DNA of 64,000 nt from Bradyrhizobium ottawaense (GTDB lineage Bacteria > Pseudomonadota > Alphaproteobacteria > Rhizobiales > Xanthobacteraceae): NCBI RefSeq assembly GCF_002278135.3, contig NZ_CP029425.2, forward strand, positions 3,758,001-3,822,000, given 5' to 3'. Shown piece after piece: positions 8,016-16,079 of the stretch; the stretch's first letter is position 1, and each line of letters begins with the position of its first letter. A program made the position numbers and the translations under genes. The notes below the pieces were generated by a model, which was given only the letters and a program-made list of their open reading frames with translations, was not told where the DNA came from and did not search any database.

Positions 8016-8065
8016 GTAGCCCGGATGGAGTGCAGCGCAATCCGGGAAGCCTGCCGCCGGGCTAC
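8016..8065. repeat. Short palindromic repeat, GTAGCCCGGATGGAG family
   Basis: GTAGCCCGG (8016-8024) and CCGGGCTAC (8057-8065) form a perfect 9-bp inverted repeat around a GCAGCGCAATCCGGG core. It lies between convergent genes and overlaps the end of the ACT gene by four bases, so it may terminate transcription in both directions. Confidence 0.7.
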
Positions 8066-8469
8066 AAGTGCCTCTCGCTCGAAATCCCGTGAAGAACAGC
8101 CATCGCTTCGTCGGCCCTGTCGTCGGGTACAAGCAGATGGTCGTGGTGGAAGGCCGACACCGCGTTCACGCTGATGCCGGCTTCAGCGAGACGGGCCGTG
8201 ATCGCGGCCAAGAAGCCCACCGCGTCGAGTGCCGAGTGAACCGTCAGGGTGATCAGGCGCGAGGGGAACGCGTAGCGCAGCCCCGCCGCTTCGGCCTCTT
8301 CGCGAGAGATCACGAGCGTCGTGCCTTCCTGTTCGCGGAACGTCAGCTGCGGTTTGAGTGCTTCGGGAATGGCCTCGCTGGTCGGGATCGTGCAAAATAC
8401 GAAGGTGCCGTCCAGCATCTTCGGCCTCATGTGTCTCAGCAGCGCGCCGAGATTGTGCTCGCCCGTCAT
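8062..8469 (-). CDS. ACT-domain protein of the COG3602 (DUF2241) family
   Basis: A 135-residue protein made of two ACT-like modules. The first half reads GTFVFCTIPTSEAIPE...EGTTLVISREEAEAAG; the second is a recognisable ACT domain, RLITLTVHSALDAVGFLAAITARLAEAGISVNAVSAFHHDHLLVP. Proteins of this type probably bind a small ligand, often an amino acid, but no enzymatic domain is attached and the ligand is unknown. ATG 8469 begins MTGEHNLGALLRHM, a typical family start. Confidence 0.8.
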   Translation of the reverse strand: MTGEHNLGALLRHMRPKMLDGTFVFCTIPTSEAIPEALKPQLTFREQEGTTLVISREEAEAAGLRYAFPSRLITLTVHSALDAVGFLAAITARLAEAGISVNAVSAFHHDHLLVPDDRADEAMAVLHGISSERHL

Positions 8470-8661
8470 GGTGCCAGCTCCTGCAGAATCGTTTGAGCCC
8501 TTGCGCAGCTATCGGCGCCGGCGGCTGTTGAAGCCATGACGGGCATACGTTCGTATATCTCCCCGAATCCTTCTCATGCCCCGATCTTACGCTCGTACAA
8601 TTGAGTAACGGCGGCGGATTCTTACAATTTGAGTCCACTCGGGTCACTACGAGGAAGCTCA

Positions 8662-8817
8662 ATGAATGTCGTCATTCGAAAGCTCAACGGTTTGTGGCAC
8701 CTCATTGTCGGGTCTTGTCAGATCCGAACTCCGTTCCTGGAAACGCAGGATCGGCAGCTGGTCGTTCAATATGCCCGGCGCGTCTATCCGGGTGCGCGGA
8801 TATTCGAACGCGATTGA
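8662..8817 (+). CDS. Small hypothetical protein
   Basis: A 51-residue ORF (MNVVIRKLNGLWHLIVGSC...RVYPGARIFERD) preceded by GAGGAAG at 8651-8657, well placed for ATG 8662. It has a basic N-terminus, a short hydrophobic patch and a charged tail; no known domain is recognised. It is convergent with dinB with 16 bases between them. Amino-acid composition is plausible for a real gene, but the size leaves doubt. Confidence 0.45.
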   Translation: MNVVIRKLNGLWHLIVGSCQIRTPFLETQDRQLVVQYARRVYPGARIFERD

Positions 8818-8833
8818 GTTGAGCAGGTCTCGA

Positions 8834-10126
8834 TCACTCGGGCTGTCCTGTTTCAGGGCCCTCATACGCGATCCCGCGGATCACCGCCGCGCTGCCGAAT
8901 TTCTTGCGCAGGCTGTCCACGGCGCGCTCGGCGTGGGCGGCGCGGCGGTCGAGCATGTCGGTGTCGTCGGCGGGCGAGCCCTCGCGCAGTGCGCTGACGC
9001 CGGCGCCCATCAGGCGGAAGGCGGTGCCGTCGATCTCCTTGGCCAGCATCTCGCGGCAGATCGAGAAGATCTTTGCGGCGAGCTGGGTCGGGGCCGCGAT
9101 CGATTGCGAGCGCGTGCGCTGGCGGAAATCGGCGGTCTTCAGCTTCAGCGTGACGGTCGAGCCGGCGAGTTCGCTGCTCTTGAGCCGTGACGATGTCTTC
9201 TCGCACAGCCGCCACAGGATCTTCTCCAGCGTCGCGAAATCGCGGATGTCGGTCTCGAAGGTGGTTTCGCTTGAAATCGTCTTGGCGCCCCGATCAGGCT
9301 CGACGCGGCGGTCGTCGATGCCGCGCGCGAGCCGCCATAGCCTGCGGCCGTCGCTCGGAAACTGCCGCATCATCTCGATCTCGTCGGCCTTTTGCAGATC
9401 GGCGATGATGCGGAAACCGCGCTGCACCAGCCGCTCCTGAGTGGCCGGTCCGACGCCGAAGATGAAGCCGACGGGCTTGTCGGCAAGCATCGATCGCGCT
9501 TCCTCCTGGTCGAGCGCGGCGAAGCCCCGGGGCTTGTCGAGGTCGGAGGCGATCTTGGCCAAAAACTTGTTGCAGGACAGGCCGACCGAGACGGAGATGC
9601 CGATGTCCCGCTCGACGTTGCGGGCAAAGCGCGCCAGCACTTTTGCCGGGATCATGCCGTGCACCCGTTCGGTGCCGGAGAGATCGAGGAACGCCTCGTC
9701 GATCGAGAGCGGCTCGACCAGCGGCGTCAGCGCCTGCATGGCCTGGCGCACCTCGCGGCCGACGCGGACATATTTGGCCATATCCGGCGGGATCACGGTC
9801 GCGTGCGGGCAGGCCTCCAACGCCTTGAACATCGGCATGGCGGAGCGCACGCCGTAGGTGCGAGCGATGTAGCAGGCGGCCGACACCACGCCGCGTTTTC
9901 CTCCGCCAATGATGACCGGCTTGTCGGCAATGTCAGGATTGTCGCGCTTCTCGACCGTCGCATAGAAGGCGTCGCAGTCGATGTGGGCGATGGTCAGGCC
10001 TGCGAGCGCGCGGTGACGGACGAGGCGAGGGGAACCGCAGGCGGAACAGCGCCTCACGCCCATGTCCAGATCGGCCAGACAGTCCCGGCAGAAGCAGCGG
10101 GGCCCGGCCGTATCAGGGGCGGTCAC
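8834..10126 (-). CDS. dinB: DNA polymerase IV with N-terminal zinc-ribbon-like extension
   Basis: A 430-residue Y-family translesion polymerase. The palm motifs are intact: AHIDCDAFYATVE (metal Asp), GGKRGVVSAACYIARTYGVRSAMPM and PLSIDEAFLDLSG (catalytic Asp-Glu). HhH-like and little-finger regions follow (GFIFGVGPATQERL; TISSETTFETDIRD). Residues 1-45 add a cysteine-rich segment, CFCRDCLADLDMGVRRCSACGSP, which looks like a small zinc ribbon and is not part of E. coli DinB. The gene overlaps the DUF3572 stop by four bases (ATGA), so the two are translationally coupled. Confidence 0.93.
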   Translation of the reverse strand: MTAPDTAGPRCFCRDCLADLDMGVRRCSACGSPRLVRHRALAGLTIAHIDCDAFYATVEKRDNPDIADKPVIIGGGKRGVVSAACYIARTYGVRSAMPMFKALEACPHATVIPPDMAKYVRVGREVRQAMQALTPLVEPLSIDEAFLDLSGTERVHGMIPAKVLARFARNVERDIGISVSVGLSCNKFLAKIASDLDKPRGFAALDQEEARSMLADKPVGFIFGVGPATQERLVQRGFRIIADLQKADEIEMMRQFPSDGRRLWRLARGIDDRRVEPDRGAKTISSETTFETDIRDFATLEKILWRLCEKTSSRLKSSELAGSTVTLKLKTADFRQRTRSQSIAAPTQLAAKIFSICREMLAKEIDGTAFRLMGAGVSALREGSPADDTDMLDRRAAHAERAVDSLRKKFGSAAVIRGIAYEGPETGQPE

Positions 10127-10434
10127 GGCACGTCGCGCTCCCAGGAGGGGTCGCCGAGCGCGTCGCCGAGGACCTGCCGCGCCGCTGCGACGTTGGTCGG
10201 ATGCAGTTCCGCGGTCGAGGCAAAGGCCTTCACGGTGGCGTCATCGCGCAGCACGAAATCGAGCACGCTGAGCAGAAAATTGGGGTCCGCGGCGGCATTG
10301 CGCAGGGTCTCCGGACCGACCCCCGTCTCGGCCAGAAACAGGCCCAGCCGCTCGGGATCGCTCGCAACGAAAGAGAGCGCCTGAATCGCAACGATTTCAG
10401 CGACTTCGCGGGGGTTGTGAACAGGCTTTTTCAA
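10123..10434 (-). CDS. DUF3572 family protein
   Basis: A 103-residue helical protein (REVAEIVAIQALSFVASDPERLGLFLAETGVGPETLRNAA...FLLSVLDFVLRDDATVKAFA), matching DUF3572, a family seen mainly in Hyphomicrobiales. Function unknown. It is the first gene of a two-gene unit with dinB (4-bp overlap), so a link to DNA-damage tolerance is possible but only inferred. It is divergent from divK, with a 240-base gap that should hold both promoters. Confidence 0.82.
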   Translation of the reverse strand: MKKPVHNPREVAEIVAIQALSFVASDPERLGLFLAETGVGPETLRNAAADPNFLLSVLDFVLRDDATVKAFASTAELHPTNVAAARQVLGDALGDPSWERDVP

Positions 10435-10675
10435 GGGGACGGTTTGCCTTTCCGTTAACTTTCGGTCTCTAATTTGGAATCATCATGCCCGAGTCTCGGC
10501 CCTGAGTCTTCCGACCCCAGGCAAGTAACTGGAAACCACATCGCAGAAAGTCGACCCTCGGGTTTAACGAAACTCAAGCGAATCTGAGGCTAGTTTGAAT
10601 CCAGTTTTCGAAGCGCCGGCGAGCGGCGCCTGAGGCGTTACATGTATGGGTCTGCGGACCAATCAGGAGGGCGGG

Positions 10676-11041
10676 ATGGCTAAGACCGTCCTGATCGTGG
10701 AAGACAACGAGCTCAACATGAAGCTCTTCCGCGACCTGTTGGAGGCGCACGGCTACCAGACCTCCGGCACCAGCAACGGCTACGAGGCGCTCGACCTCGT
10801 TCGCAAGATGCGGCCCGACCTCGTGCTGATGGATATCCAATTGCCGCAGGTCTCCGGGCTCGAGGTGACGCGCTGGATCAAGGACGATCCGGAGCTGCGT
10901 TCCATTCCCGTCGTCGCGGTCACGGCGTTCGCGATGAAGGGCGACGAAGAGCGCATCCGCGAGGGCGGCTGCGAGGCCTATTTGTCCAAGCCGATCTCGG
11001 TCGGCAAATTCATTGAGACGGTCCGGCGTTTCATCGGATAG
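10676..11041 (+). CDS. divK: Single-domain response regulator DivK
   Basis: A 121-residue receiver domain only: acidic pocket VEDNE (residues 8-12), phospho-acceptor Asp53 in [13 protein letters not shown], the switch Thr in [10 protein letters not shown] and Lys in [11 protein letters not shown]. Sequence and the downstream pleD match DivK, the essential cell-cycle regulator that is phosphorylated by PleC/DivJ-type kinases and acts upstream of CtrA. AGGAGG at 10665-10670 fixes ATG 10676. Confidence 0.93.
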   Translation: MAKTVLIVEDNELNMKLFRDLLEAHGYQTSGTSNGYEALDLVRKMRPDLVLMDIQLPQVSGLEVTRWIKDDPELRSIPVVAVTAFAMKGDEERIREGGCEAYLSKPISVGKFIETVRRFIG

Positions 11042-11055
11042 GAAGTGAGTTCACA

Positions 11056-12429
11056 GTGTCCGCGCGTATCCTGGTCGTCGATGACGTCCCTGCCAACGTC
11101 AAGCTGCTCGAGGCCCGCCTCTCTGCCGAATATTTCGACGTGATGACCGCCTCGAACGGCACCGAGGCGCTGGCGATCTGTCAACGCGCCGAATGCGACA
11201 TCATCCTGCTCGACGTGATGATGCCCGACATCGACGGCTTTGAAGTCTGCCGCCGCCTCAAGACCGATCCGGCCACGCACCACATTCCTGTCGTCATGGT
11301 GACGGCGCTCGACAGTCCCTCGGACCGCAACCGCGGGCTGGAAGCGGGCGCCGACGACTTCCTGACCAAACCCGTCTCCGACGTCGTGCTGATCGCGCGG
11401 GTGCGCTCGCTGACGCGGCTGAAGATGATGACCGATGAGCTGCGCATGCGCGCCATCACCTCGCTCGAGATCGGCATGCAGGCGCCCGAGCGCAGCGCCG
11501 TGGCCGACACCGGCAAGGGTGGCCGCATCCTGCTGGTGGACGACCGTCCGTCCTCCTACGAGCGGCTGGCGACGATCCTCGCCGCCGAGCACACCATCGA
11601 CGTCGAACCGAACCCGACGGAAGCGCTGTTCCACGCCGCCGAGGGCAATTACGATTTGCTGATCGTCTCGCTCGACCTCAACAATTTCGACGGCCTCCGC
11701 CTGTGCAGCCAGGCGCGCTCGCTGGAGCGCACGCGCCATGTGCCGATCCTGGCGATCGCGGACCCCGAGAACTCGACGCGGCTGCTCCGCGGCCTCGAGA
11801 TCGGCGTCAACGACTATCTGCTGCGTCCCATCGACAAGATCGAGCTCTTGGCGCGGGCCCGCACCCAGATCCGCCGCCGCCGCTATACCGATCATCTGCG
11901 CGACAACGTGCAGAACTCGATCGAGATGGCGATCACGGACGCGCTCACCGGCCTGCACAATCGCCGCTACATGGAGAGCCATCTGGCGACGCTCGCCGAG
12001 CAGGCCGCGACCCGCGGCAAGCCGCTGGCGCTGATGATCCTGGACATCGACTTCTTCAAGTCCATCAACGACAATTACGGCCACGACGCCGGCGACGACG
12101 TGCTGCGCGAGTTCGCGGTGCGGGTGCGCAAGTCGATCCGCGGCATTGATCTGGCCTGCCGCTACGGCGGCGAGGAGTTCGTCATCGTCATGCCGGAGAC
12201 CGATCTCCACGTCGCCGGCATGGTCGCCGAGCGCCTGCGCCGCTCGATCGCGGGCGAGCCGTTCGCGATTCACAAAGGGGCGAAGCGCATCGAGGTCACG
12301 ATCTCGATCGGCCTGACCACGCTGGAGCAGAAGGGCGAGGCGGTCGCCGACGTGCTCAAGCGCGCCGACACCGCGCTCTACCGCGCCAAGCACGACGGGC
12401 GTAATCGGGTGGTATCGCAGGCGGCGTAA
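11056..12429 (+). CDS. pleD: PleD-type diguanylate cyclase response regulator
   Basis: A 457-residue protein with the architecture REC-REC-GGDEF. The first receiver (residues 1-120) has Asp53 in IILLDVMMPDIDG and Lys in FLTKPVSD. The second (about 153-275) is degenerate at the acceptor position (LIVSLDLNNFDG), as expected for an adaptor receiver. The cyclase domain carries DALTGLHNRRY, LMILDIDFFKSIND and the active site RYGGEEF. RGID five residues ahead of GGEEF is a complete RxxD inhibitory site for c-di-GMP feedback. It starts with GTG 14 bases after divK, so divK-pleD is an operon controlling polar development. Confidence 0.94.
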   Translation: MSARILVVDDVPANVKLLEARLSAEYFDVMTASNGTEALAICQRAECDIILLDVMMPDIDGFEVCRRLKTDPATHHIPVVMVTALDSPSDRNRGLEAGADDFLTKPVSDVVLIARVRSLTRLKMMTDELRMRAITSLEIGMQAPERSAVADTGKGGRILLVDDRPSSYERLATILAAEHTIDVEPNPTEALFHAAEGNYDLLIVSLDLNNFDGLRLCSQARSLERTRHVPILAIADPENSTRLLRGLEIGVNDYLLRPIDKIELLARARTQIRRRRYTDHLRDNVQNSIEMAITDALTGLHNRRYMESHLATLAEQAATRGKPLALMILDIDFFKSINDNYGHDAGDDVLREFAVRVRKSIRGIDLACRYGGEEFVIVMPETDLHVAGMVAERLRRSIAGEPFAIHKGAKRIEVTISIGLTTLEQKGEAVADVLKRADTALYRAKHDGRNRVVSQAA

Positions 12430-12741
12430 GGTCCGGCTGCGCAAAATCGCGAAAACAACCCCATGCACAGTAGCCGGCGTTAGCTCGATCAATAGGTTAG
12501 GCGAGGGCAGCGAAATCGCTCGTGCGGAGGAGCGCGCCGTTCGACGCGTCCGGGCAATACAGGAGTGTAACGAAGCATCACGGTCTGTCCCGATGCGGCA
12601 GCAAGAGTCCGGCCAGAGAGAAATCGCCAGACATTGCTTCCGGGCCTCGGCGGCCCGGGCAAAACAGCTCCGGCGTGACGGGGCGCGTGGGGTTACGGGA
12701 CTGACCTGTGCAGTCCACTCCTCTCAGGAGCGCTTGGGGCG
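12430..12741. other. Gene-free stretch after pleD
   Basis: About 310 bases with no ORF of convincing composition on either strand. Short GC-rich complementary stretches occur (for example GGGCCTCGGCGGCCCGGG near 12641-12660) but no clear Rho-independent terminator with a T-run was found. Confidence 0.5.
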
Positions 12742-12947
12742 CTAGCCGATGAATTGCGTCTGCATCGCGGGATTAGTCGCGCCAAACTGGGCCAGATAGC
12801 AAAATCCTGCAGCCACTAACGTGAAGCCTCCTCCGAACATGCAAGGGCGAGAATAAAACCGAAAAGTCCTGCGCTCGCTAGTGTGTTAGCCTCGGCTGAT
12901 CGCTCTTCCTCTGTGATCGCGTGCCTCTCGACATTCCACGGCGGTGT
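12742..12947 (-). pseudogene. Probable frameshifted small membrane-protein gene
   Basis: On the minus strand one frame (12947 to the stop at 12816) reads TPPWNVERHAITEEERSAEA followed by a hydrophobic stretch (NTLASAGLFGFILALAC). A second frame from ATG 12840 to the stop at 12742 continues the hydrophobic character (MFGGGFTLVAAGFCYLAQFG...). Joined by one frameshift they form a sensible protein of about 70-75 residues with a charged N-terminus and membrane helices. The first frame has a stop just upstream and no start codon, so the gene looks decayed. The 32-residue second frame could also be a separate tiny gene. Confidence 0.35.
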
Positions 12948-12962
12948 TTATCTCCGCTCCTT

Positions 12963-13115
12963 TCAAGCAAGCCGCCCCCGCCTTGCTATCTCGTCCTCAA
13001 GCTTTTTCAGCAACTTGAGGAGTGCGGGACCGTCCATGTCCTCACGCGCGGCGCGCATATAGTGCTCCAAAATCGTCGGCCCGGTTTCTGACAAAGGCCC
13101 TGGCTTGTTTCCCAT
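12963..13115 (-). CDS. Small hypothetical protein
   Basis: A 50-residue ORF (MGNKPGPLSETGPTILEHYM...LLKKLEDEIARRGRLA), mostly predicted amphipathic helix with a Leu/Lys/Glu-rich C-terminus that could form a short coiled coil. The ORF can be extended upstream to 13247, but that extension is Arg/Ser-rich and unconvincing. No family recognised. The gene lies among broken small genes, so it may itself be a remnant. Confidence 0.45.
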   Translation of the reverse strand: MGNKPGPLSETGPTILEHYMRAAREDMDGPALLKLLKKLEDEIARRGRLA

Positions 13116-13251
13116 TACCGTCTCCGATCCAAGAAGGCGGGAGCATTTCGATCTCCGCCTTCTGCTGATATGCGATAAGCGGAAAAATGTCGCATATGCG
13201 GTCTTTGCAGGGTGGTCAATTTTGCTCACATTGAGCGGTGACCGCATCCCT

Positions 13252-13490
13252 TCAGGGGATCAAGCGTTCCAGAGAGACTGTGGCGGAGGTTGATGCCACG
13301 ACCCGGCCTCCGCCGTCTCTGACCTCGATCTTGGTGAAGCCTGTCCTGCGGTGACGGGCGTGATCGAGAATAGCTTGGCCTAGAGCTCAAGAGCTCGCGT
13401 CTCGGCAGCGCTCAGATCGGTAACTTCGGCCCCTTCGTCACCGATAAAAACGCCGCCGTCATGGTGGATATCGAAGGGGTAAATTGGCAT
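13252..13490 (-). pseudogene. Frameshifted DUF6894-type gene
   Basis: From ATG 13490 the minus strand reads MPIYPFDIHHDGGVFIGDEG then AEVTDLSAAETRALEL and hits TAG at 13380-13382. The overlapping frame then continues naturally: LGQAILDHARHRR...FTKIEVRDGGGRVVASTSATVSLERLIP, stopping at 13252. Together they give the typical layout of the DUF6894 family common in Bradyrhizobium (xYFFDIxDG...DEGxEVxDL...AxxxA...VRDExGRxV...). A one-base indel near 13383 separates the halves. Confidence 0.75.
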
Positions 13491-13551
13491 GGGCGTTCAA
13501 TCAGCCCATGGCCTCAAGGTTCCTAAGGTCCAGCCCTCAAGGGAGCGGCTA

Positions 13552-13755
13552 CTACGCCAGCAGCCAGGCTGCGACAGCGTGGACAAGCAAAAAGAGCACG
13601 TACAGCCAGCCGGACATCGCGATGGTTATGGTGGCAAAGAAGAGTGAGCCGAGGACTAAATCAGCCAATCTCCCGCTCGCGGCCTTGAGAGGTGCCATCG
13701 GCGGGATCGAGGCGGGTGCGATCGGGAAGTGTTCGACGCCGAACGGGTGGGCCAT
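13552..13755 (-). CDS. Small hypothetical membrane protein
   Basis: A 67-residue protein with a Pro-rich N-terminus (MAHPFGVEHFPIAPASIPPM) and two adjacent hydrophobic segments, LADLVLGSLFFATITIAM and SGWLYVLFLLVHAVAAWLLA, which would form a helical hairpin in the inner membrane. ATG 13755 is preceded by GAGAGGGG, a good ribosome site; an upstream ATG (13770) is less well placed. No family recognised. Confidence 0.5.
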   Translation of the reverse strand: MAHPFGVEHFPIAPASIPPMAPLKAASGRLADLVLGSLFFATITIAMSGWLYVLFLLVHAVAAWLLA

Positions 13756-13904
13756 CTTTGCCCCTCTCATGGCTGGCAGGGGAGCGCAAAAGCGGTCTCT
13801 CAGCCACCGACGTCTGCAGGACGAGCCATTGATCGGTGATGCGTCTTCAATGCGCGATGATAGGCAAGGTTCAATTCGTCCCTGAGGAGTGCCATTCCAC
13901 TCCC

Positions 13905-14519
13905 TCAGGGATGCTGGACCACTCTCTTGCCCCGTTTCATCGCCGGCTTCGCTTCCCCGCCCACATCCACCCCCGCATTCCGCAGCAGCACCTTCGCCGC
14001 TTCCTTCGCCGCACGCGCCATCGCCGGATCGTCGCGGACGAGGTCCTGCGCGATCGAGCCGTCGACCAGCAGCACCAGCTGCGTTGCGAGCCCATCCGCA
14101 TCGGTCACACCGAGCTCGTTCAGGCGGTCGCGAAACCAGAGGCGGCGGCTCTCCTTGAAGGCGACCGCGATCTTCTTCACGGCGCGGTCCTGAGGGCCCA
14201 GCTCGGCAACCGCGTTCACGAACGGGCAGCCGCGAAAGTCCTTGGCCGCAAACCGCCGCTCCAGCGAATCAAACGTCGCAAGGATCTGCTCGGCCGGCGG
14301 CTTGTCGGAGGGCCGCGCGCTCACGAAGCGGCGTTCCAGATAGGCGGTGATCAGCGCGTCCTTGGACGGGAAGTGGTTGTAGAGCGTGCGTTTGCTGATG
14401 CCGATCTCGGCCGCGATGGTGTCGACGCCGATGGCACGAATGCCCTGCAGATAGAACAGCTTGTCGGCGGTCTGAAGGATCCGCTCTTTCATCGTCTGTG
14501 GGGCGGGCGGGGGAGCCAT
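13905..14519 (-). CDS. TetR-family transcriptional regulator
   Basis: A 204-residue protein. The TetR_N helix-turn-helix spans residues 10-55: TMKERILQTADKLFYLQGIRAIGVDTIAAEIGISKRTLYNHFPSKDALI. The C-terminal ligand domain reads FRGCPFVNAVAELGPQDRAVK...WFRDRLNELG. It is divergent from an MFS transporter gene with a near-perfect operator between them, so it probably represses the exporter and itself. ATG 14519 was preferred to the longer frame start because the HTH then sits at the usual distance from the N-terminus. Confidence 0.88.
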   Translation of the reverse strand: MAPPPAPQTMKERILQTADKLFYLQGIRAIGVDTIAAEIGISKRTLYNHFPSKDALITAYLERRFVSARPSDKPPAEQILATFDSLERRFAAKDFRGCPFVNAVAELGPQDRAVKKIAVAFKESRRLWFRDRLNELGVTDADGLATQLVLLVDGSIAQDLVRDDPAMARAAKEAAKVLLRNAGVDVGGEAKPAMKRGKRVVQHP

Positions 14520-14571
14520 GCGGCGACGCGCATCCTCTTGGCTTGACAGCTGGGGTCCTACATAGCCTAAG

Positions 14572-14587
14572 TACACAGGTCTGTGTA
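14572..14587. promoter_or_regulatory. Putative TetR operator between tetR and the MFS gene
   Basis: TACACAG-GT-CTGTGTA has perfect 7-bp arms and a 2-bp spacer, the size expected for a TetR dimer. It lies 62 bases before the MFS start, just downstream of a TTGACA at 14543-14548, so bound repressor would cover the -10/start region of the MFS promoter. Confidence 0.6.
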
Positions 14588-14648
14588 ACCAAAATCAACC
14601 GATATTTCAGACGACGGCATTTGCGCCGTGTCCGCGAGGGAGAAGAAT

Positions 14649-15887
14649 ATGCCCCTGTTGCAGGTCCTGCGTCCGACATTGCCCATCCTGATCGGCGCCT
14701 CGATCATGCTGACGCTCAGCATGGGGCTGCGGCAGAGCCTCGGCATCTTCATGCAGCCGCTGACGCACGACATCCACATTTCGATCTCGGATTTCACGCT
14801 GGCGCTGGCGGTGCAGAACCTCGCCTGGGGCTTTCTCCAGCCGCTCGCCGGCGCGATGACGGTGCGCTACGGCTTCCGTCCGATCATGATCGTCGGCTCA
14901 TTCATGTACATCGCGGGCCTGGTGCTGATGGCGACCGCGAACGGCCTCGTCAGCATCATGATCGGCGCGGGCGCGCTGATCGGGACGTCGATGGCCTGCA
15001 CTGCGGCTGCGATCGCGATGTCGGTGGCGGCGCGCGCTGTCCCTGCGACGGTGCGCTCGACCGTGCTCGGCATCGTCTCCGGGGCGGGCTCGCTGGGCGC
15101 GCTGCTGTCGGCGCCGATCGGGCAGATGCTCAATGAGGGGTTTGGCTGGCGCGTCGGGCTCGCCGGCTTCGTCGTCATGTCGGTGCTGATGATTCCGGCC
15201 GCGTGGTACGCGGGGCGCGTCGACCAGGTCCCGCTGCCGAAGCCGGCTGCCGACGAGATCGACGATGCCACGGCTGCGACCGCGGCGAGGACCGCGTTCG
15301 GCAATGCCTCATTCGTGGTGATGACCTGCGCCTATCTCGTCTGCGGCATGCAGCTGGTCTTCCTCACCACGCATCTGCCGTCATATCTTGCGATCTGCGG
15401 CCTCGATCCGATGCTGAGCGCGCAGACGCTCGGCATGATCGGCGGCTTCAACGTGCTCGGCTCGCTGTTCTTCGGCTGGGCCGGCGAGCGCTGGAACAAG
15501 CTGGCGCTGCTGGGTGCGATCTACATCCTGCGCTCGCTGGCGCTCGCATGGTACTTCATGCTGCCGGCAACGCCGTTCTCGACGCTGCTGTTCGGCGCTA
15601 TCATGGGCTTCCTCTGGATGGGCGTAGGGCCGCTGGTCGCGGGCGCGGTCGCCGAGATGTTCGGCCTGCGCTGGCAGGCGATGATCCAGGGCCTCGCCTT
15701 CATGAGCCACCAGATCGGCAGCTTCCTCGGCGCCTACGGAGGAGGGGTGCTCTACGACGCGCTCGGCTCCTACACCATGGCCTGGCGCATCGGCGTAGCG
15801 CTGGGCTTGGCCGGCGGCATCGTGCAGGTCGCGTTCGCGATGCTCCGGCCGTCGCAACCTCCGTCGCCGGTGTTGGAGGCGGCGTGA
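14649..15887 (+). CDS. Major facilitator superfamily transporter
   Basis: A 412-residue inner-membrane protein with twelve hydrophobic segments and a central hydrophilic loop (about residues 195-220, DQVPLPKPAADEIDDATAAT). Features include IMLTLSMGLRQSLGIFMQPL in helix 1 and GWAGERWNKLALLG between helices 7 and 8. It resembles the MFS group related to monocarboxylate/oxalate-formate transporters; the substrate is not known. AGGGAGAAG directly ahead selects ATG 14649 over GTG 14628. Control by the adjacent TetR suggests export of, or response to, a small toxic compound. Confidence 0.85.
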   Translation: MPLLQVLRPTLPILIGASIMLTLSMGLRQSLGIFMQPLTHDIHISISDFTLALAVQNLAWGFLQPLAGAMTVRYGFRPIMIVGSFMYIAGLVLMATANGLVSIMIGAGALIGTSMACTAAAIAMSVAARAVPATVRSTVLGIVSGAGSLGALLSAPIGQMLNEGFGWRVGLAGFVVMSVLMIPAAWYAGRVDQVPLPKPAADEIDDATAATAARTAFGNASFVVMTCAYLVCGMQLVFLTTHLPSYLAICGLDPMLSAQTLGMIGGFNVLGSLFFGWAGERWNKLALLGAIYILRSLALAWYFMLPATPFSTLLFGAIMGFLWMGVGPLVAGAVAEMFGLRWQAMIQGLAFMSHQIGSFLGAYGGGVLYDALGSYTMAWRIGVALGLAGGIVQVAFAMLRPSQPPSPVLEAA

Positions 15888-15912
15888 GGCGTTCGGGCTT
15901 CGGATCTCGCAC

Positions 15913-16037
15913 CGTCACCCCGAGGTGCTCGCCTCTTCAGCGGGCCTCGAAGGGCAACGGCCCGGCTGCACCTCGGCCGTGCATCCTTCGAGGCTCCCCG
16001 CGCGATGCTGTGCATCGCGCAGCTCGTCAGGATGACG
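15913..16037. repeat. Palindromic intergenic repeat, CGTCACCCCGAGG type
   Basis: The spacer after the MFS gene holds complementary segments: GCCTCGAAGG against CCTTCGAGGC, and GCGCGATG against CATCGCGC, ending in GTCAGGATGACGG. This is a compound hairpin element between convergent genes. A related GTCTCGAAGG / CTCATCCTGAGG block occurs near 57957-58000. Confidence 0.65.
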
Positions 16038-16079
16038 GATCGGGAATAAGCGCTTGCAGCAACCGGCGAGCGGTATGGA

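Noticed and set aside
10978..12492. Minus-strand frame of 504 codons opposite divK-pleD
   Set aside because: pleD and divK carry every expected motif; the opposite frame is a shadow caused by high GC at third positions.
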